64,000 nucleotides of DNA from Bdellovibrionales bacterium (GCA_005808505.1 SYLX01000040.1:1-64000), one strand, 5' to 3'. Counted from the stretch's first letter, positions 1 to 9,152 are shown. The notes: a model not told the origin generated them from the sequence alone. A program made the numbers and translations.

Positions 1-35
1 GCGCTACGCCACTGTTCATTCGCGCGCTACGCCAC
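1..35. repeat. 12-bp direct repeat at window edge
   Basis: GCGCTACGCCAC occurs at 1-12 and again at 24-35, a 23-base period. The second copy covers the last codons and stop of the hybrid kinase gene (minus strand). It may be the end of a short tandem array continuing outside the window. Confidence 0.5.
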
Positions 36-2072
36 GACTTCCGCAAAACGATGCAGGGTTTCGATGAGGCGGGTGCGATTCACGGGTTTGGTGAGGTATT
101 CATCAAAGCCATTGGAAAGCGAGCGTTCACGCTCTTCTTTCATCGCGTGGGCCGTGATCGCAATGATGGGTTTAGCGAACCCTGATCGTCGCAGCTCGGC
201 CGTGGCCGTGTGGCCATCTTTCTCCGGCATCTGGATGTCCATCAAAACGATATCGGGCTGAAGATCGATGGCCTTCTTAACACCTTCCTCGCCGTTGACG
301 GCAGTTTCGACGCTAGCACCGGCGCGAGTGAGAAAGCGTGTCACCATCGCACGATTGTCAGGCGAATCCTCAACCAGCAAAATGCGCAAGCCGTTTAAGT
401 CAGATGCGCTTTGCGGAAGCGCAACAGGCTTAGCTTCAACTTTGGGTGGTGAGCTGACGACCCGAGGACCGAAGTTGAGATCTTGAAGCGGAAGTTCCAT
501 AAATTCGGCTTCGCTTGCGGGACCATCGAGAATCGTGAGCAAAAACGTGCTGCCCGCGCCGAGTTGGCTTCGCAACAGAACCAAATCGCCGCCGAGGGCT
601 TGCGCAAATTTTCGAGAGATAGCGAGTCCCAGACCAGTTCCGCCGAACCGACGAGACATGGAGGAATCTGCTTGGGAGAAAGGTCGAAATAGACGTGTTT
701 GTTGTTCCGGATCGATGCCGATGCCGGTATCCGAAATTTCGAATTCAAGTTGGATGGGCGCAAGCACGTCCTTGTTCACGCGCGCGCGCGCAAGCACCCG
801 GATGCTTCCGGCTTCCGTGAATTTGATCGCGTTACCAACAACGTTTAGGAGAATCTGGCGCAATCGAATCGGATCGCTATGAATCAAGCGAGGAATCGCC
901 CCTTCGCTCTCGAAGGTCACGCGCAAACCTTTCTCTTTGGCTCTCAAAGCTAGAGCTGCGCGAAGGTCTTCGATCACGCTCATGAGTTCAAAGCGTGTCT
1001 TCTCCAGCTCAAGCCGACCGGCTTCGACTTTCGAGAGATCAAGAAGCTCATCGATCAAGACGGAAAGTTGCCGAGCATTGCGCGAGATCGCGCTCAAAGC
1101 TTGAACTCGCTCACTCTCAGATTGTTCCGGTGATGATGCCAAGTCCGTGAAGCCAACGATGACTCCAAGAGGAGTGCGAATCTCGTGACTCATGTTTGCC
1201 AGGAATTGCGACTTCGCTCGGCTGGCAGCTTCAGCCGCCTCTTTAGCTTGCCGAAGTTCATTTGCAATGCGGATGCGCTCGGTGATGTCACGAACGATCG
1301 CGGTGAAGTAACGGCTTCCATCGAGCGTAAATTCGCTCAAAGCAAAATCGAGGGGGAAGGTACTTCCATCGCGTCGACGCCCCACGACTTCACGACCGAC
1401 TCCGAGAATCTTCGGACGACAAGGTGACCGGTAATGATCGAAGTATTCGTTGTGATCTTCTGATTCCTGCTCTGGCAAAATCTTCGAAACGTGAGTGCCC
1501 AGGATTTCGATGCTGCGGTAACCGAAGATTTTTTCGGCAGCCTGGTTCCAGGAATCGATCTTGCCGTGTTCATCCATCGTGAAAATTCCGTCGACGACGT
1601 GATCGACGATAGAGCGTGCGCGGGCTTCACTCGTGGTGAGTGAAGAGAGAGCCGCAAGCTTCTCTTCTTGCGCGCGTGTTCGACTTTCGAGGGCCCCGTG
1701 GAAAAGACCGGCGAGAAGACTCAGCAACAGCCCTTCGGATAGGTAGACCCCGACGCGGATCAACTCCGGCGCCGTAATTTCTCGAGGGGCATCTGAAGAA
1801 ACTGCGTACATCACGGTTGAAACCGTCACGCCGCAAACCGTAGCGAAAAGGCCTGGAGCAAACCCGCCGTACCAAGCAGCGACGATTACGGGAAAAAGAA
1901 AGAGGAGAAGCGAGATCGCTTCTCCCGTCATCGGTCGAAGATATGAACTTAAAAAGAGAGCAACGGCTACTAATCCGATAATCGCTACGTAACCAAGCCA
2001 GGTTTCGCGCTCGGTTTTTTCGTTCGGCGGTTTCGGTGTTAGAAAACTCTGGATGTTTTCAAGCGTGAGCAC
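27..2072 (-). CDS. Hybrid sensor histidine kinase (membrane domain, PAS, HisKA, HATPase, receiver)
   Basis: Phosphorelay kinase of the inner membrane, 681 aa. It opens with a hydrophobic block of about residues 28-110 resembling the DUF4118/KdpD-type four-helix region (AAWYGGFAPGLFATV). A PAS domain follows (about 145-265), then HisKA with the phospho-accepting His in SHEIRTPLG, HATPase with NAIKFTE, DTGIGI and GGTGLGLAIS, and a C-terminal receiver whose phospho-Asp lies in VLMDIQMPEKDG with Lys in LTKPV. The start is GTG, supported by GGAGG seven bases upstream. The receiver has no output domain, so the signal presumably passes to an Hpt protein outside the window. The ligand is unknown. The gene follows the L,D-transpeptidase gene in the same direction after 102 bases. 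Confidence 0.93.
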   Translation of the reverse strand: MLTLENIQSFLTPKPPNEKTERETWLGYVAIIGLVAVALFLSSYLRPMTGEAISLLLFLFPVIVAAWYGGFAPGLFATVCGVTVSTVMYAVSSDAPREITAPELIRVGVYLSEGLLLSLLAGLFHGALESRTRAQEEKLAALSSLTTSEARARSIVDHVVDGIFTMDEHGKIDSWNQAAEKIFGYRSIEILGTHVSKILPEQESEDHNEYFDHYRSPCRPKILGVGREVVGRRRDGSTFPLDFALSEFTLDGSRYFTAIVRDITERIRIANELRQAKEAAEAASRAKSQFLANMSHEIRTPLGVIVGFTDLASSPEQSESERVQALSAISRNARQLSVLIDELLDLSKVEAGRLELEKTRFELMSVIEDLRAALALRAKEKGLRVTFESEGAIPRLIHSDPIRLRQILLNVVGNAIKFTEAGSIRVLARARVNKDVLAPIQLEFEISDTGIGIDPEQQTRLFRPFSQADSSMSRRFGGTGLGLAISRKFAQALGGDLVLLRSQLGAGSTFLLTILDGPASEAEFMELPLQDLNFGPRVVSSPPKVEAKPVALPQSASDLNGLRILLVEDSPDNRAMVTRFLTRAGASVETAVNGEEGVKKAIDLQPDIVLMDIQMPEKDGHTATAELRRSGFAKPIIAITAHAMKEERERSLSNGFDEYLTKPVNRTRLIETLHRFAEVVA

Positions 2073-2174
2073 GATAAGCCCTCCAAGCGCGATTCTAACT
2101 CACGTCAGGGAGAGCATGATCATTAAGAGAACGACATTTACGAGTTTAAACAGTTTCTGAAAGTCGATTGCGGA

Positions 2175-3521
2175 TTAGTTACTCTTTTGCTTCTTCATCA
2201 ACACAACCGACGGCAAAGTTTTGTCAGCGTGACCGCCGACTTCCAAATTTTTTGGATGACGATAGTCCTCTAGCCGACCTTGATCGACGAGGAAGCGCCC
2301 TTGAAACGAGCTTAACGGAATTTCGTAGCTGTTACCATTTCGGTGCGGATCACCACCTACGGTGAGTGCAACAACTGTCGGTTGGGAATTGACGTTGTAC
2401 ACCCCAGATTCGAGAACTTCGCTTTCATCTTCTGTGAATGAAGGATGTGCGCTGCTTCCGTTTTCCTTATCGACGTCTGATTTCGTCAATGTCCAAGGCC
2501 ACTGCGTTTGTTTCCCAACGACATCTTTCAACTTTGCTTCACGGGCGTAAATTTTGATGAGCTTCGTACCAGGAGGCAAGATTTCGCGCATGTAAGCGAT
2601 GGCTTGGTTCTCCACACGCGAGCAACCATGACTCGCGAGAAGAGAATTTTGATCAAGGGGCGACGAACGCAAAGCTTGGATAAACTTATCGCCATCAGCA
2701 CCCCAGCCCCAAGTGCCGTGCGTCCATTGCTCATCGGCATTCGGACCGATAAAAGCTGTATACCAACCAAAAGCACCGCGAACGCTTGCGCTTGATCGAG
2801 GTAAGAGATCCTTCTTTGTCCAATCTTTCAGGTCTGCTCCAGCGCGAGGAATCGCGGGGTACGTCGGGTTGAACCAAGAGGGATATTCGTTGTCGTAATC
2901 TTCGTAGAACTTGAACCACTTCGTAATGCGATAGCTACCGAGAAGTGAACGACGGTGCTTTTCGTTTTGTCCTACGACCATATCCGTTTCCAATACCAAG
3001 CGGTGTGCGCAAGATCTGCCGCCGCAGTTTTCGTAGACGCGGAGTTTTTCGGTCGCGATGTTTTGCACGACGAAGTAGCGATCGGCGTCGGCTTCTTCAC
3101 GCGGCGGAGACACCGGTTCTTTAGAAATGTATTGAGGAGGAATATAGATCGGCCCAAGCGGAGCGTCGGGCTTATCTTTATCGGTCACTTCGACTTCGAT
3201 TAGACCTTGATCGCCTTTCGGCGTGGGATCCACGACGGTAATCTCGTCGTTCTGTTCGATGATCGTATCGGTTTGCTCGCACGTTTCGTCGGGAGTTTTG
3301 CGCGCGCAGATACGGCCGGGTCGAACGTAGCCTTTATCTCCGTTGTTGAAATCACCGGCTTGGTGCGGAGTTGTTTGTCTTTCGGTGTGGGGATCCGCGG
3401 TGAATGGTGCCGGAGTCATGTTCTCCGTCTCGCGCCATTTCGCGGGCGAGCAGGCGACCAGCGCTCCGAGCGCCAGCGTGAACGCGAGTGCGAATTGTGA
3501 GGAACGAGCGTTGAACGCCAC
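2175..3521 (-). CDS. L,D-transpeptidase (YkuD-type) lipoprotein
   Basis: Predicted periplasmic lipoprotein that cross-links or anchors peptidoglycan through L,D-transpeptidation. The C-terminal half carries the family signature: HGTWGWG, then SHGCSRVEN with the catalytic Cys. The ORF track begins at a TTG (3566). I prefer the GTG at 3521, because AAGGGG lies seven bases before it and it begins a clean lipoprotein signal (MAFNARSS..., lipobox LVAC with Cys at about residue 24), giving 448 aa. The region between lipobox and catalytic domain is Pro/Asp/Glu-rich and looks like a flexible tether. It is longer than the usual 160-330 aa YkuD proteins, because of extra N-terminal and C-terminal segments. 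No partner gene is adjacent other than the downstream kinase. Confidence 0.88.
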   Translation of the reverse strand: MAFNARSSQFALAFTLALGALVACSPAKWRETENMTPAPFTADPHTERQTTPHQAGDFNNGDKGYVRPGRICARKTPDETCEQTDTIIEQNDEITVVDPTPKGDQGLIEVEVTDKDKPDAPLGPIYIPPQYISKEPVSPPREEADADRYFVVQNIATEKLRVYENCGGRSCAHRLVLETDMVVGQNEKHRRSLLGSYRITKWFKFYEDYDNEYPSWFNPTYPAIPRAGADLKDWTKKDLLPRSSASVRGAFGWYTAFIGPNADEQWTHGTWGWGADGDKFIQALRSSPLDQNSLLASHGCSRVENQAIAYMREILPPGTKLIKIYAREAKLKDVVGKQTQWPWTLTKSDVDKENGSSAHPSFTEDESEVLESGVYNVNSQPTVVALTVGGDPHRNGNSYEIPLSSFQGRFLVDQGRLEDYRHPKNLEVGGHADKTLPSVVLMKKQKSN

Positions 3522-3744
3522 CGTAAAACCCCTTGAAACGGAAGATTCCGGTGGCACACGTTTCAAATCGCGTTCCAGTGCTTTGTGGGCACCGGAACTC
3601 GGTTAAATGGTTATGAGGAGTTTGCGGTGACGAAGAACGTCAATTCAGAAGGCGCGACCGCCGTTTACCGGAGTGTGCAGTCTGCCGGTTTTCACAAGTC
3701 TTTCGGATATGCGACAAACCAGCGTTCATGCTATAGGTCAGTTC

Positions 3745-4590
3745 ATGCCTACCTTTTTAGATTCCTTCTCTGAAAAATTGTGGAACGAAATTGACCTCGT
3801 TGGTTTCGACACCGAAACGACTGGCAAGTACCCGCTCACGGCAGAAGTCTGCGAGCTCGCCGCTGTTAAATGGCGTGGCGGAAAAGTCGTCGAGACATAC
3901 TCAACCTTACTGAAACCATCGAAGGCGATGGATGCCGAAGTCATCGCGATTCACGGCATCACAAACGACATGGTCGAAAACGCACCTAGGATGGCGGAGA
4001 AGATCGCCGAGTTCCATCGTTTTGTTCAAGGCTCCGTACTTGTCGCTCACCATGCTCCTTTCGACCTCGGGTTCCTCGCGATCGAATTTGAAAAAGCGGG
4101 GTTGCCGTTACCGGAGACGCCGATTCTTTGTTCGTCTCTCCTTTCGCGGAGACTCTTTCCTGAAAGTGAAAACCATCGCCTCCAAACTTTGATCAAGTTC
4201 TTCTCGCTTCCTCAGGGCGCCGCTCACCGCGCGCTAGATGATGCAAAGGCTTGTTTAGAAGTCGGCGTTCGTTGCCTCGAGAAGCTGGGTGCTAGTTCCC
4301 AACTTGGCAAAGCGTTCGATACGCAAGGCGGGGGACTAACCTGGTCGAGATTCTCGATGAAGAGTCTTGAGGAGTCGCCGGTCTATCGCGCCCTGATCGA
4401 AGCTTCGCGCGAGCAACGGGTCGTTGAAATGGCTTACGGCTCGGGTTCGTCACCGGGTGAAAAACGGCGAGTCCATCCACTCGGAGTCGTTCGCTCGCTC
4501 GACGGTGACTTCCTCGTTGCCTATGCCGAGAAAGACCAGCGATCAAAACGCTACTTCCTCGACAAGATCACGTCTGCGGAAGTCGTCTAA
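3745..4590 (+). CDS. DnaQ-like DEDDh 3'-5' exonuclease fused to a WYL domain
   Basis: An exonuclease of the DNA polymerase III epsilon fold occupies about residues 1-180. Metal ligands are visible in FDTETTG (Exo I), VAHHAPFDLGFL (Exo II) and AHRALDDAKAC (Exo III, DEDDh type). About 75 further residues from SPVYRALIEASRE to the end match the WYL sensor fold: a helix, then VEMAYGSG, KRRVHPLGVV and DFLVAYAEKD. WYL domains bind ligands, usually nucleic acid, in transcription factors and defence regulators. The preferred start is ATG 3745 (281 aa), because the longer ORF prefix has no ribosome site and AGGT lies just before this ATG. The gene is monocistronic and ends in a bidirectional terminator. 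It could be a repair or processivity-independent nuclease; the exact substrate cannot be read from sequence. Confidence 0.85.
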   Translation: MPTFLDSFSEKLWNEIDLVGFDTETTGKYPLTAEVCELAAVKWRGGKVVETYSTLLKPSKAMDAEVIAIHGITNDMVENAPRMAEKIAEFHRFVQGSVLVAHHAPFDLGFLAIEFEKAGLPLPETPILCSSLLSRRLFPESENHRLQTLIKFFSLPQGAAHRALDDAKACLEVGVRCLEKLGASSQLGKAFDTQGGGLTWSRFSMKSLEESPVYRALIEASREQRVVEMAYGSGSSPGEKRRVHPLGVVRSLDGDFLVAYAEKDQRSKRYFLDKITSAEVV

Positions 4591-4593
4591 AAC

Positions 4594-4622
4594 AAAAAAG
4601 CCAGCTGGGTGCTGGCTTTTTC
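4594..4622. terminator. Bidirectional intrinsic terminator
   Basis: Stem GCCAGC / GCTGGC with loop TGGGT, flanked by an A-run on the left and a T-run on the right. It separates the convergent exonuclease-WYL and lytic transglycosylase genes. Confidence 0.85.
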
Positions 4623-4633
4623 TTTGGTGAATC

Positions 4634-5518
4634 TCAAATGTTCTTTTTCGTTTTCGGGATCCAGATCTCGTAAGTCGATTTGCCGCTCGGCGTGTGCCCT
4701 CGAATCAGGTGTTGATTCAGGGCGATCAGGGTTCGGGTCGGGACATTGTATTTACGCGCGACGTCCGCAAGGTGCGTCTTTGCCGGCACCTTCACTCGGC
4801 GAACAAGTGGGAATTCGTAAAGAGTCTTACGCTCAAAACCGAACTTTTCGGGATTCCGTGCGATTAACATGGCAGCTTGAAACTTCGGAACGTAGTTCGC
4901 AGTTTCGGAAGGGATCGCGCGACGCCGAACCAGTCGCCAAAAATCTTTGGAGTCGTGTTTGCGAACTGCGCGACGAACGCAGCCCGAACCGCAGTTGTAA
5001 GCGGCCATTGCCAAGTACCATGAACCGAATTCGTTCTTCAGATCCTTGAGGTGACGGGCCGCTGCGCGAGTGGCGCGAATCACGTCCATACGCTCATCGA
5101 CTTCCTTGTCCACGCGAAGACCGTAAAGCTTTGCGGTAGGTGCCATGAACTGCCAAACACCAACGGCGCGAGCGTGCGAGCGCGCGCGACGAGCGAAACC
5201 ACTTTCGATCATCGCTAAATAATACATTTCGGGAGGAACGCCGTGTTCAACAAGGATGTCTTGGATCAGCGTCTTATAAAGAGCGCCTCGCTGCATGAAC
5301 CGATCAAAGCGTTCGCGATCGTCGACGGAAAAGAACTTCACCCATTTTTGGACCGAAGGATTATTTTCGGCGGGGATGTGCGAGCGCAACGTTCGCGGCT
5401 CAGCCTCGGTGAACAGCTCAAAAGGAATCGGAAGAGCCTGAGCGCGCGAGGGCATCAGCGAAGACAAAGTGGACACGAGTAACGCCGCCGTCATGGCAGC
5501 CAGAGTAGCTCTCTTCAT
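4634..5518 (-). CDS. Lytic transglycosylase (SLT/MltD type) with LysM-like tail
   Basis: Exported murein hydrolase, 294 aa, cleaving the MurNAc-GlcNAc bond to a 1,6-anhydro product. A Sec signal peptide runs to about residue 28 (...SRAQALP). The SLT domain follows: catalytic Glu in MIESGF, then GVWQFMAPTAKLYGL, AAYNCGSG and a C-terminal NYVPKF motif. The last 60 residues (VPAKTHLADVARKYNVPTR...) resemble a LysM peptidoglycan-binding repeat. Its ATG overlaps the stop of the upstream lspA-HAMP gene (ATGA), so the two are translationally coupled. It is shorter than the paralogue at 9153-10844. Confidence 0.92.
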   Translation of the reverse strand: MKRATLAAMTAALLVSTLSSLMPSRAQALPIPFELFTEAEPRTLRSHIPAENNPSVQKWVKFFSVDDRERFDRFMQRGALYKTLIQDILVEHGVPPEMYYLAMIESGFARRARSHARAVGVWQFMAPTAKLYGLRVDKEVDERMDVIRATRAAARHLKDLKNEFGSWYLAMAAYNCGSGCVRRAVRKHDSKDFWRLVRRRAIPSETANYVPKFQAAMLIARNPEKFGFERKTLYEFPLVRRVKVPAKTHLADVARKYNVPTRTLIALNQHLIRGHTPSGKSTYEIWIPKTKKNI

Positions 5519-6501
5519 GTTCCGGTTTTCTCCGTTACGGTTGGAGTTTCTACTGTGCTAGTTGCGGAATCGTCGTCTTGGGCCTCGGCGGCCGCAACCG
5601 CGGCCGGGTTCGAGTACGCTTGCGGAGCTAACATCTGCGCGATGCGTTTAGAAATGGCTTCAAGTTGTTTGAACTCGTCGCCGGCGCGCAGGCGAAGGGG
5701 ACGTTGTTTTCCTTCAGAGAGATCATCGAGCCATTTCTCAAACGCGTAGAGCGGGCCTGCCATGCGCGCTGAGAGAATACGGCCGATCAAGAAGAGAACC
5801 GTCGCGAAGACCGCCGCAACCGCCGAGAAGCTGATCAAAAAAGGTGTCAGATAGCTGTCGAGAACGCGGGGATTGTTTCCGCCGAAATCGATGATCGTCA
5901 CGCGGAGGAAAGTATAGGCGTAAACTCCCGCGATCACCGAGAAGCCAAAGCCTACGGCCATCATGATGAAGCAGTAGCGAAGCTGAAACTTCGGATTGAC
6001 CCAGTAGCGTTTACGCGAATCGTTTGCGGGCCAGAGAACTTCGCTCTCTCGAATGAGTGCGGTCGCGATCATCGCGTAACCAACCCACTGAAGAGCGTCG
6101 GCGAGGTTGAACGCCGGCGATGCTTTTTCAGGCGAGCCGAGCAGGATGAAGTCGATGACGTGACCGTAAATGATCCGGTCAGTAACGTTACCGAGAATGC
6201 CGCCGAGAAGGATCGAGAGACCCGAGCGAAGCATCAGCGATTTGATCGGCAAGAGATACTGAATGATGACGAAGAAGAAGAGGAGAAACGCTCCTCCCGT
6301 CGAGAGACTCACCACGCGGATGACGGGAGTGACGTCGGAAAACAGTCCCAACATCGCACCGTGATTGTGATGAAGAACAAAACCAAGTGGACCGTAAAAC
6401 TTCAAGCCTTGGATCGTCAGCGCCCAATTCTTGCTGATTTGATCGACGCCCCAAGTGAGAAAGAGCGGAACGATGACGAGAATCCAATCGATTTTGCGCA
6501 T
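5515..6501 (-). CDS. Signal peptidase II (LspA-like) fused to membrane and HAMP domains
   Basis: 328 aa. Residues 1 to about 165 are an LspA-type aspartic prolipoprotein signal peptidase with its four membrane helices. Both catalytic regions are intact: NVTDRIIYGHVIDF and FNLADALQWVG. Instead of ending there, the protein continues with two more hydrophobic helices (about 178-202 and 222-245, around a short periplasmic loop) and then a HAMP-like segment (MAGPLYAFEKWLDDL, LRAGDEFKQLEAIS). It ends in an Ala/Thr-rich tail. HAMP domains relay conformational change across membranes, so activity or localisation may be regulated; that is inference. A normal-length lspA is at 29099-29617, so this is a second, specialised copy. 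It is coupled to the lytic transglycosylase by a 4-base overlap. No frameshift is visible, so the fusion is a single reading frame. Confidence 0.9.
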   Translation of the reverse strand: MRKIDWILVIVPLFLTWGVDQISKNWALTIQGLKFYGPLGFVLHHNHGAMLGLFSDVTPVIRVVSLSTGGAFLLFFFVIIQYLLPIKSLMLRSGLSILLGGILGNVTDRIIYGHVIDFILLGSPEKASPAFNLADALQWVGYAMIATALIRESEVLWPANDSRKRYWVNPKFQLRYCFIMMAVGFGFSVIAGVYAYTFLRVTIIDFGGNNPRVLDSYLTPFLISFSAVAAVFATVLFLIGRILSARMAGPLYAFEKWLDDLSEGKQRPLRLRAGDEFKQLEAISKRIAQMLAPQAYSNPAAVAAAEAQDDDSATSTVETPTVTEKTGT

Positions 6502-6562
6502 GCGAGCAGTGGCTCCATTGGTCGTGCAAAGAAAGCTGTGACTTAGATCTTCAGCTTACCGG

Positions 6563-7498
6563 TCATGCGCGAGCGGCGCCAACGGTTTGGTTTCGGCCTT
6601 GTCCTTTGGCCCGGTAGAGTGATTCATCCGCCTTGGAGATCAAGTCCTGCGCGGTTGTGGCGTGATCCGGTAACGTAGCAACACCAATGCTGACAGTTGC
6701 GCGAATGCTACCAACGCGAGGGAAAACAAACTCGTTTGATTCAAGCGAAGAACGTATTCGTTCGGCAACTTTCATCGCTCCATCAAAGTCGGCATCGGGC
6801 ATGATGACGGCGAACTCTTCGCCACCGTAACGTGCGACTACATCGAGCGTACGCACTTGGTCTAGGATGCGGAGAGCGACAGCTTTCAAAACGAGATCGC
6901 CAGTCGGGTGACCGTAGCGATCATTGATGAGTTTGAAGCGATCGATATCGATCATCGCCATCGAAAGTGGACGCGTGTGTCGAAGCGCTCGCTCCGTTTC
7001 GATGCGCAAGCTGTCTTGAAAGTAGCGGTGATTCTTTAAGCTCGTGACTGGATCGGTAACGGAGAGCTGCTCAAGCTCGTTCTTTTCTTTGAGAGTTGAG
7101 TGGATCGCGAGTGCCTCAAACATTTGGATACGGAAGTAATCGTTTTCCCAAGGCTTGAGAATCAAACGGTGAACGCGAGTCGTGTTGATCGCCTCGACCA
7201 TATCATTAAGAGCGACGTGGCCGGTGATGAGCGCTCGGACCGCGAGCGGATTTTTCATCTGGACCTTCGCGAGTAAATCGAGTCCTTGTTCGCCCGGTAA
7301 ACTCTGATCGGTCAGAACAATCGCCGTTTCAGGATTTTGGTCTAGGAGCGACATGGCCTCAGGCGAACTTCGAGCAATCAAAACGTCGAAGTCCGAAGCA
7401 AGCAGACGCCTTATGGCGCTGACGACACTCTCGTCATCATCCACCAGAAGCAATTTGGCTCTTGTTCCGTTTGCATCGGAGCTCGAAGTCAGTTTCAT
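6563..7498 (-). CDS. Response regulator diguanylate cyclase (receiver-GGDEF)
   Basis: 311 aa, synthesises cyclic-di-GMP from two GTP. The receiver (about 14-125) has LLLVDDDES, phospho-Asp in VLTDQSLPG and Lys in LILKPW, the RpfG-like subtype. The GGDEF domain (about 145-305) has an intact active site ARYGGEEFAV, and an RxxD inhibitory site (RTLD) five residues before it, so product inhibition is expected. No sensor kinase is adjacent. It lies 61 bases upstream of the lspA-HAMP gene in the same direction and is divergent from dacB. Confidence 0.94.
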   Translation of the reverse strand: MKLTSSSDANGTRAKLLLVDDDESVVSAIRRLLASDFDVLIARSSPEAMSLLDQNPETAIVLTDQSLPGEQGLDLLAKVQMKNPLAVRALITGHVALNDMVEAINTTRVHRLILKPWENDYFRIQMFEALAIHSTLKEKNELEQLSVTDPVTSLKNHRYFQDSLRIETERALRHTRPLSMAMIDIDRFKLINDRYGHPTGDLVLKAVALRILDQVRTLDVVARYGGEEFAVIMPDADFDGAMKVAERIRSSLESNEFVFPRVGSIRATVSIGVATLPDHATTAQDLISKADESLYRAKGQGRNQTVGAARA

Positions 7499-7635
7499 TT
7501 CCTAAATGTTAACAAAGCGGACGAAGGCAAAAAATAGACTCGAGGTCGGGGAGAAACCGAACCCAGACCACGATCCTTCCTCTTCATCGCGCGAAACAGT
7601 GGTGAACCAGAAAGTTCATGGGTAGACTTTAGGCC

Positions 7636-9135
7636 ATGACTCAATCGATTCGATTCCTCCCGTTTGTATTTGCATTACGTTCCGCTTTCTTTGCTGCAGC
7701 GTTGGTTGTCGCAACGTGGACATCGGCCGCGGCTTCACCCGCCACGCCCGCTCCAAATCCCGAAGCGGGAGAGCGGATCGCCGCGCGACTAAAAAAAGCG
7801 ATTGGGAACTCAGGATTTAAAAATGGTGAGATCGGGGTTTGGGTCGGAGCAAATTCTTCCAAGGGGATAGAGACCTACTTCAGCCACAATGGTGAGAAAG
7901 CTTTCATCCCGGCTTCTCTTTCGAAACTTGTGACGGCTGGCGCTGTCCTTCACGAATTTCATCCTGGGCACAAGTTTAAGACGCAGCTTCTTTCAGATGC
8001 GAAAGTCGATAACGGAGCTTTGAGCGGCAACCTCTATCTAAAGGGTGGCGGGGATCCTTCTTTTGTTTCCGAGAACATGTGGATTCTCGTCAATGAACTC
8101 ACGCGCGCGGGAGTCACGAGCGTTGAAGGTGATATCGTCGTCGACGACACGCTTTTCGATAACGTGCGATTCGGATCTGACCGTCAGGATGAGAGAGTGG
8201 ATCGCGCCTACGATGCGCCTGTTGGCGCCATGTCGATGAACTGGAATTCGGTAAACGTCTACGTTCGTCCTGGAGATAAAGTCGGCGACAAGCTCAAAGT
8301 CTTCGCTGACGTAATGACGCCCTACTTGAAAGTGCGAAACGAAACGAAGACCGTACCTTCTGGCCGCGGAAAGACCGTTGCCGTTGAGCGCACGAGTGAA
8401 AAGGGATTTAACGGCGACGTGATTGTCGTCACGGGAGCGATGGCTCAGGGGCATCCGGAGTTCGTCGTTTATAAGAGCATCGCGAATCCGGACCTGTTCG
8501 CCGCGAACAACTTGGTTGAATTTCTTCGCCAGCGCGGAATCTTCGTCAAAGGCAAAACTCGGGCGGGCGCAGCGCCCAAGGCCGCGACCGTTCTCGCAAC
8601 TTCTGAAAGCAAGCCGCTCGCGATGATCGTGGCTGACATGTCGAAGTGGTCGAATAACTACGTGGCAGAAATGCTCGTAAAAAATCTCGCGGCGGATGCG
8701 GGCGAACAACCCGCAACGATGGACGGCGGAATGAACCGCGTTCGCAAATATCTTGAGAGCGCGGGCCTCAAGCCAGCCGACTATGAATTCATCAATGCGG
8801 CGGGCTTCACGCGTCGCAATCGTTTGAGTCCGCAACAAATTGGTAAGTTCCTCGAATTCGTCCACGCGGATTTCACGATCTTTCCTGAATATCTCGCCTC
8901 ACTTCCGATCGCGGGAGTCGACGGCACTTTACGAAGTCGAATGAAGAACCCTCCCGCGGAGCGCTGGGTCCGTGCTAAGACCGGACTTCTCAACGGTGTG
9001 GTGGGATTGTCGGGTTTCGCGGGAAGATCAGGCGGCGAGATCGTGACGTTCGCATTCATCTACAATGGTGGCGGCCGTGAAGACAAAGCTCGTGCTTTGT
9101 TTGATCAGATGGCTGGCTTCATCGTCGAAGACTAG
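7636..9135 (+). CDS. dacB: D-Ala-D-Ala carboxypeptidase/endopeptidase (PBP4, class C)
   Basis: Periplasmic penicillin-binding protein, 499 aa, that trims stem peptides and cuts D,D cross-links. A Sec signal peptide (about 1-34) is followed by the three penicilloyl-serine motifs: SLSK near residue 95 (nucleophile Ser), SNN in KWSNNYVAEM and KTG in RAKTGLLNG. The long insertion between SxxK and SxN is typical of PBP4/DacB. It is followed after 17 bases by an MltD-like lytic transglycosylase, so the two probably form a murein-remodelling operon. Confidence 0.95.
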   Translation: MTQSIRFLPFVFALRSAFFAAALVVATWTSAAASPATPAPNPEAGERIAARLKKAIGNSGFKNGEIGVWVGANSSKGIETYFSHNGEKAFIPASLSKLVTAGAVLHEFHPGHKFKTQLLSDAKVDNGALSGNLYLKGGGDPSFVSENMWILVNELTRAGVTSVEGDIVVDDTLFDNVRFGSDRQDERVDRAYDAPVGAMSMNWNSVNVYVRPGDKVGDKLKVFADVMTPYLKVRNETKTVPSGRGKTVAVERTSEKGFNGDVIVVTGAMAQGHPEFVVYKSIANPDLFAANNLVEFLRQRGIFVKGKTRAGAAPKAATVLATSESKPLAMIVADMSKWSNNYVAEMLVKNLAADAGEQPATMDGGMNRVRKYLESAGLKPADYEFINAAGFTRRNRLSPQQIGKFLEFVHADFTIFPEYLASLPIAGVDGTLRSRMKNPPAERWVRAKTGLLNGVVGLSGFAGRSGGEIVTFAFIYNGGGREDKARALFDQMAGFIVED

Positions 9136-9152
9136 AACTGGAAAAGCTAACC

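Noticed and set aside
8038-8865. 275-aa minus ORF within dacB, and other long antisense ORFs (20911-21648, 31-32 kb frames, 61533-62423)
   Set aside because: They lie opposite recognised genes with conserved motifs and have no ribosome sites or family features of their own.
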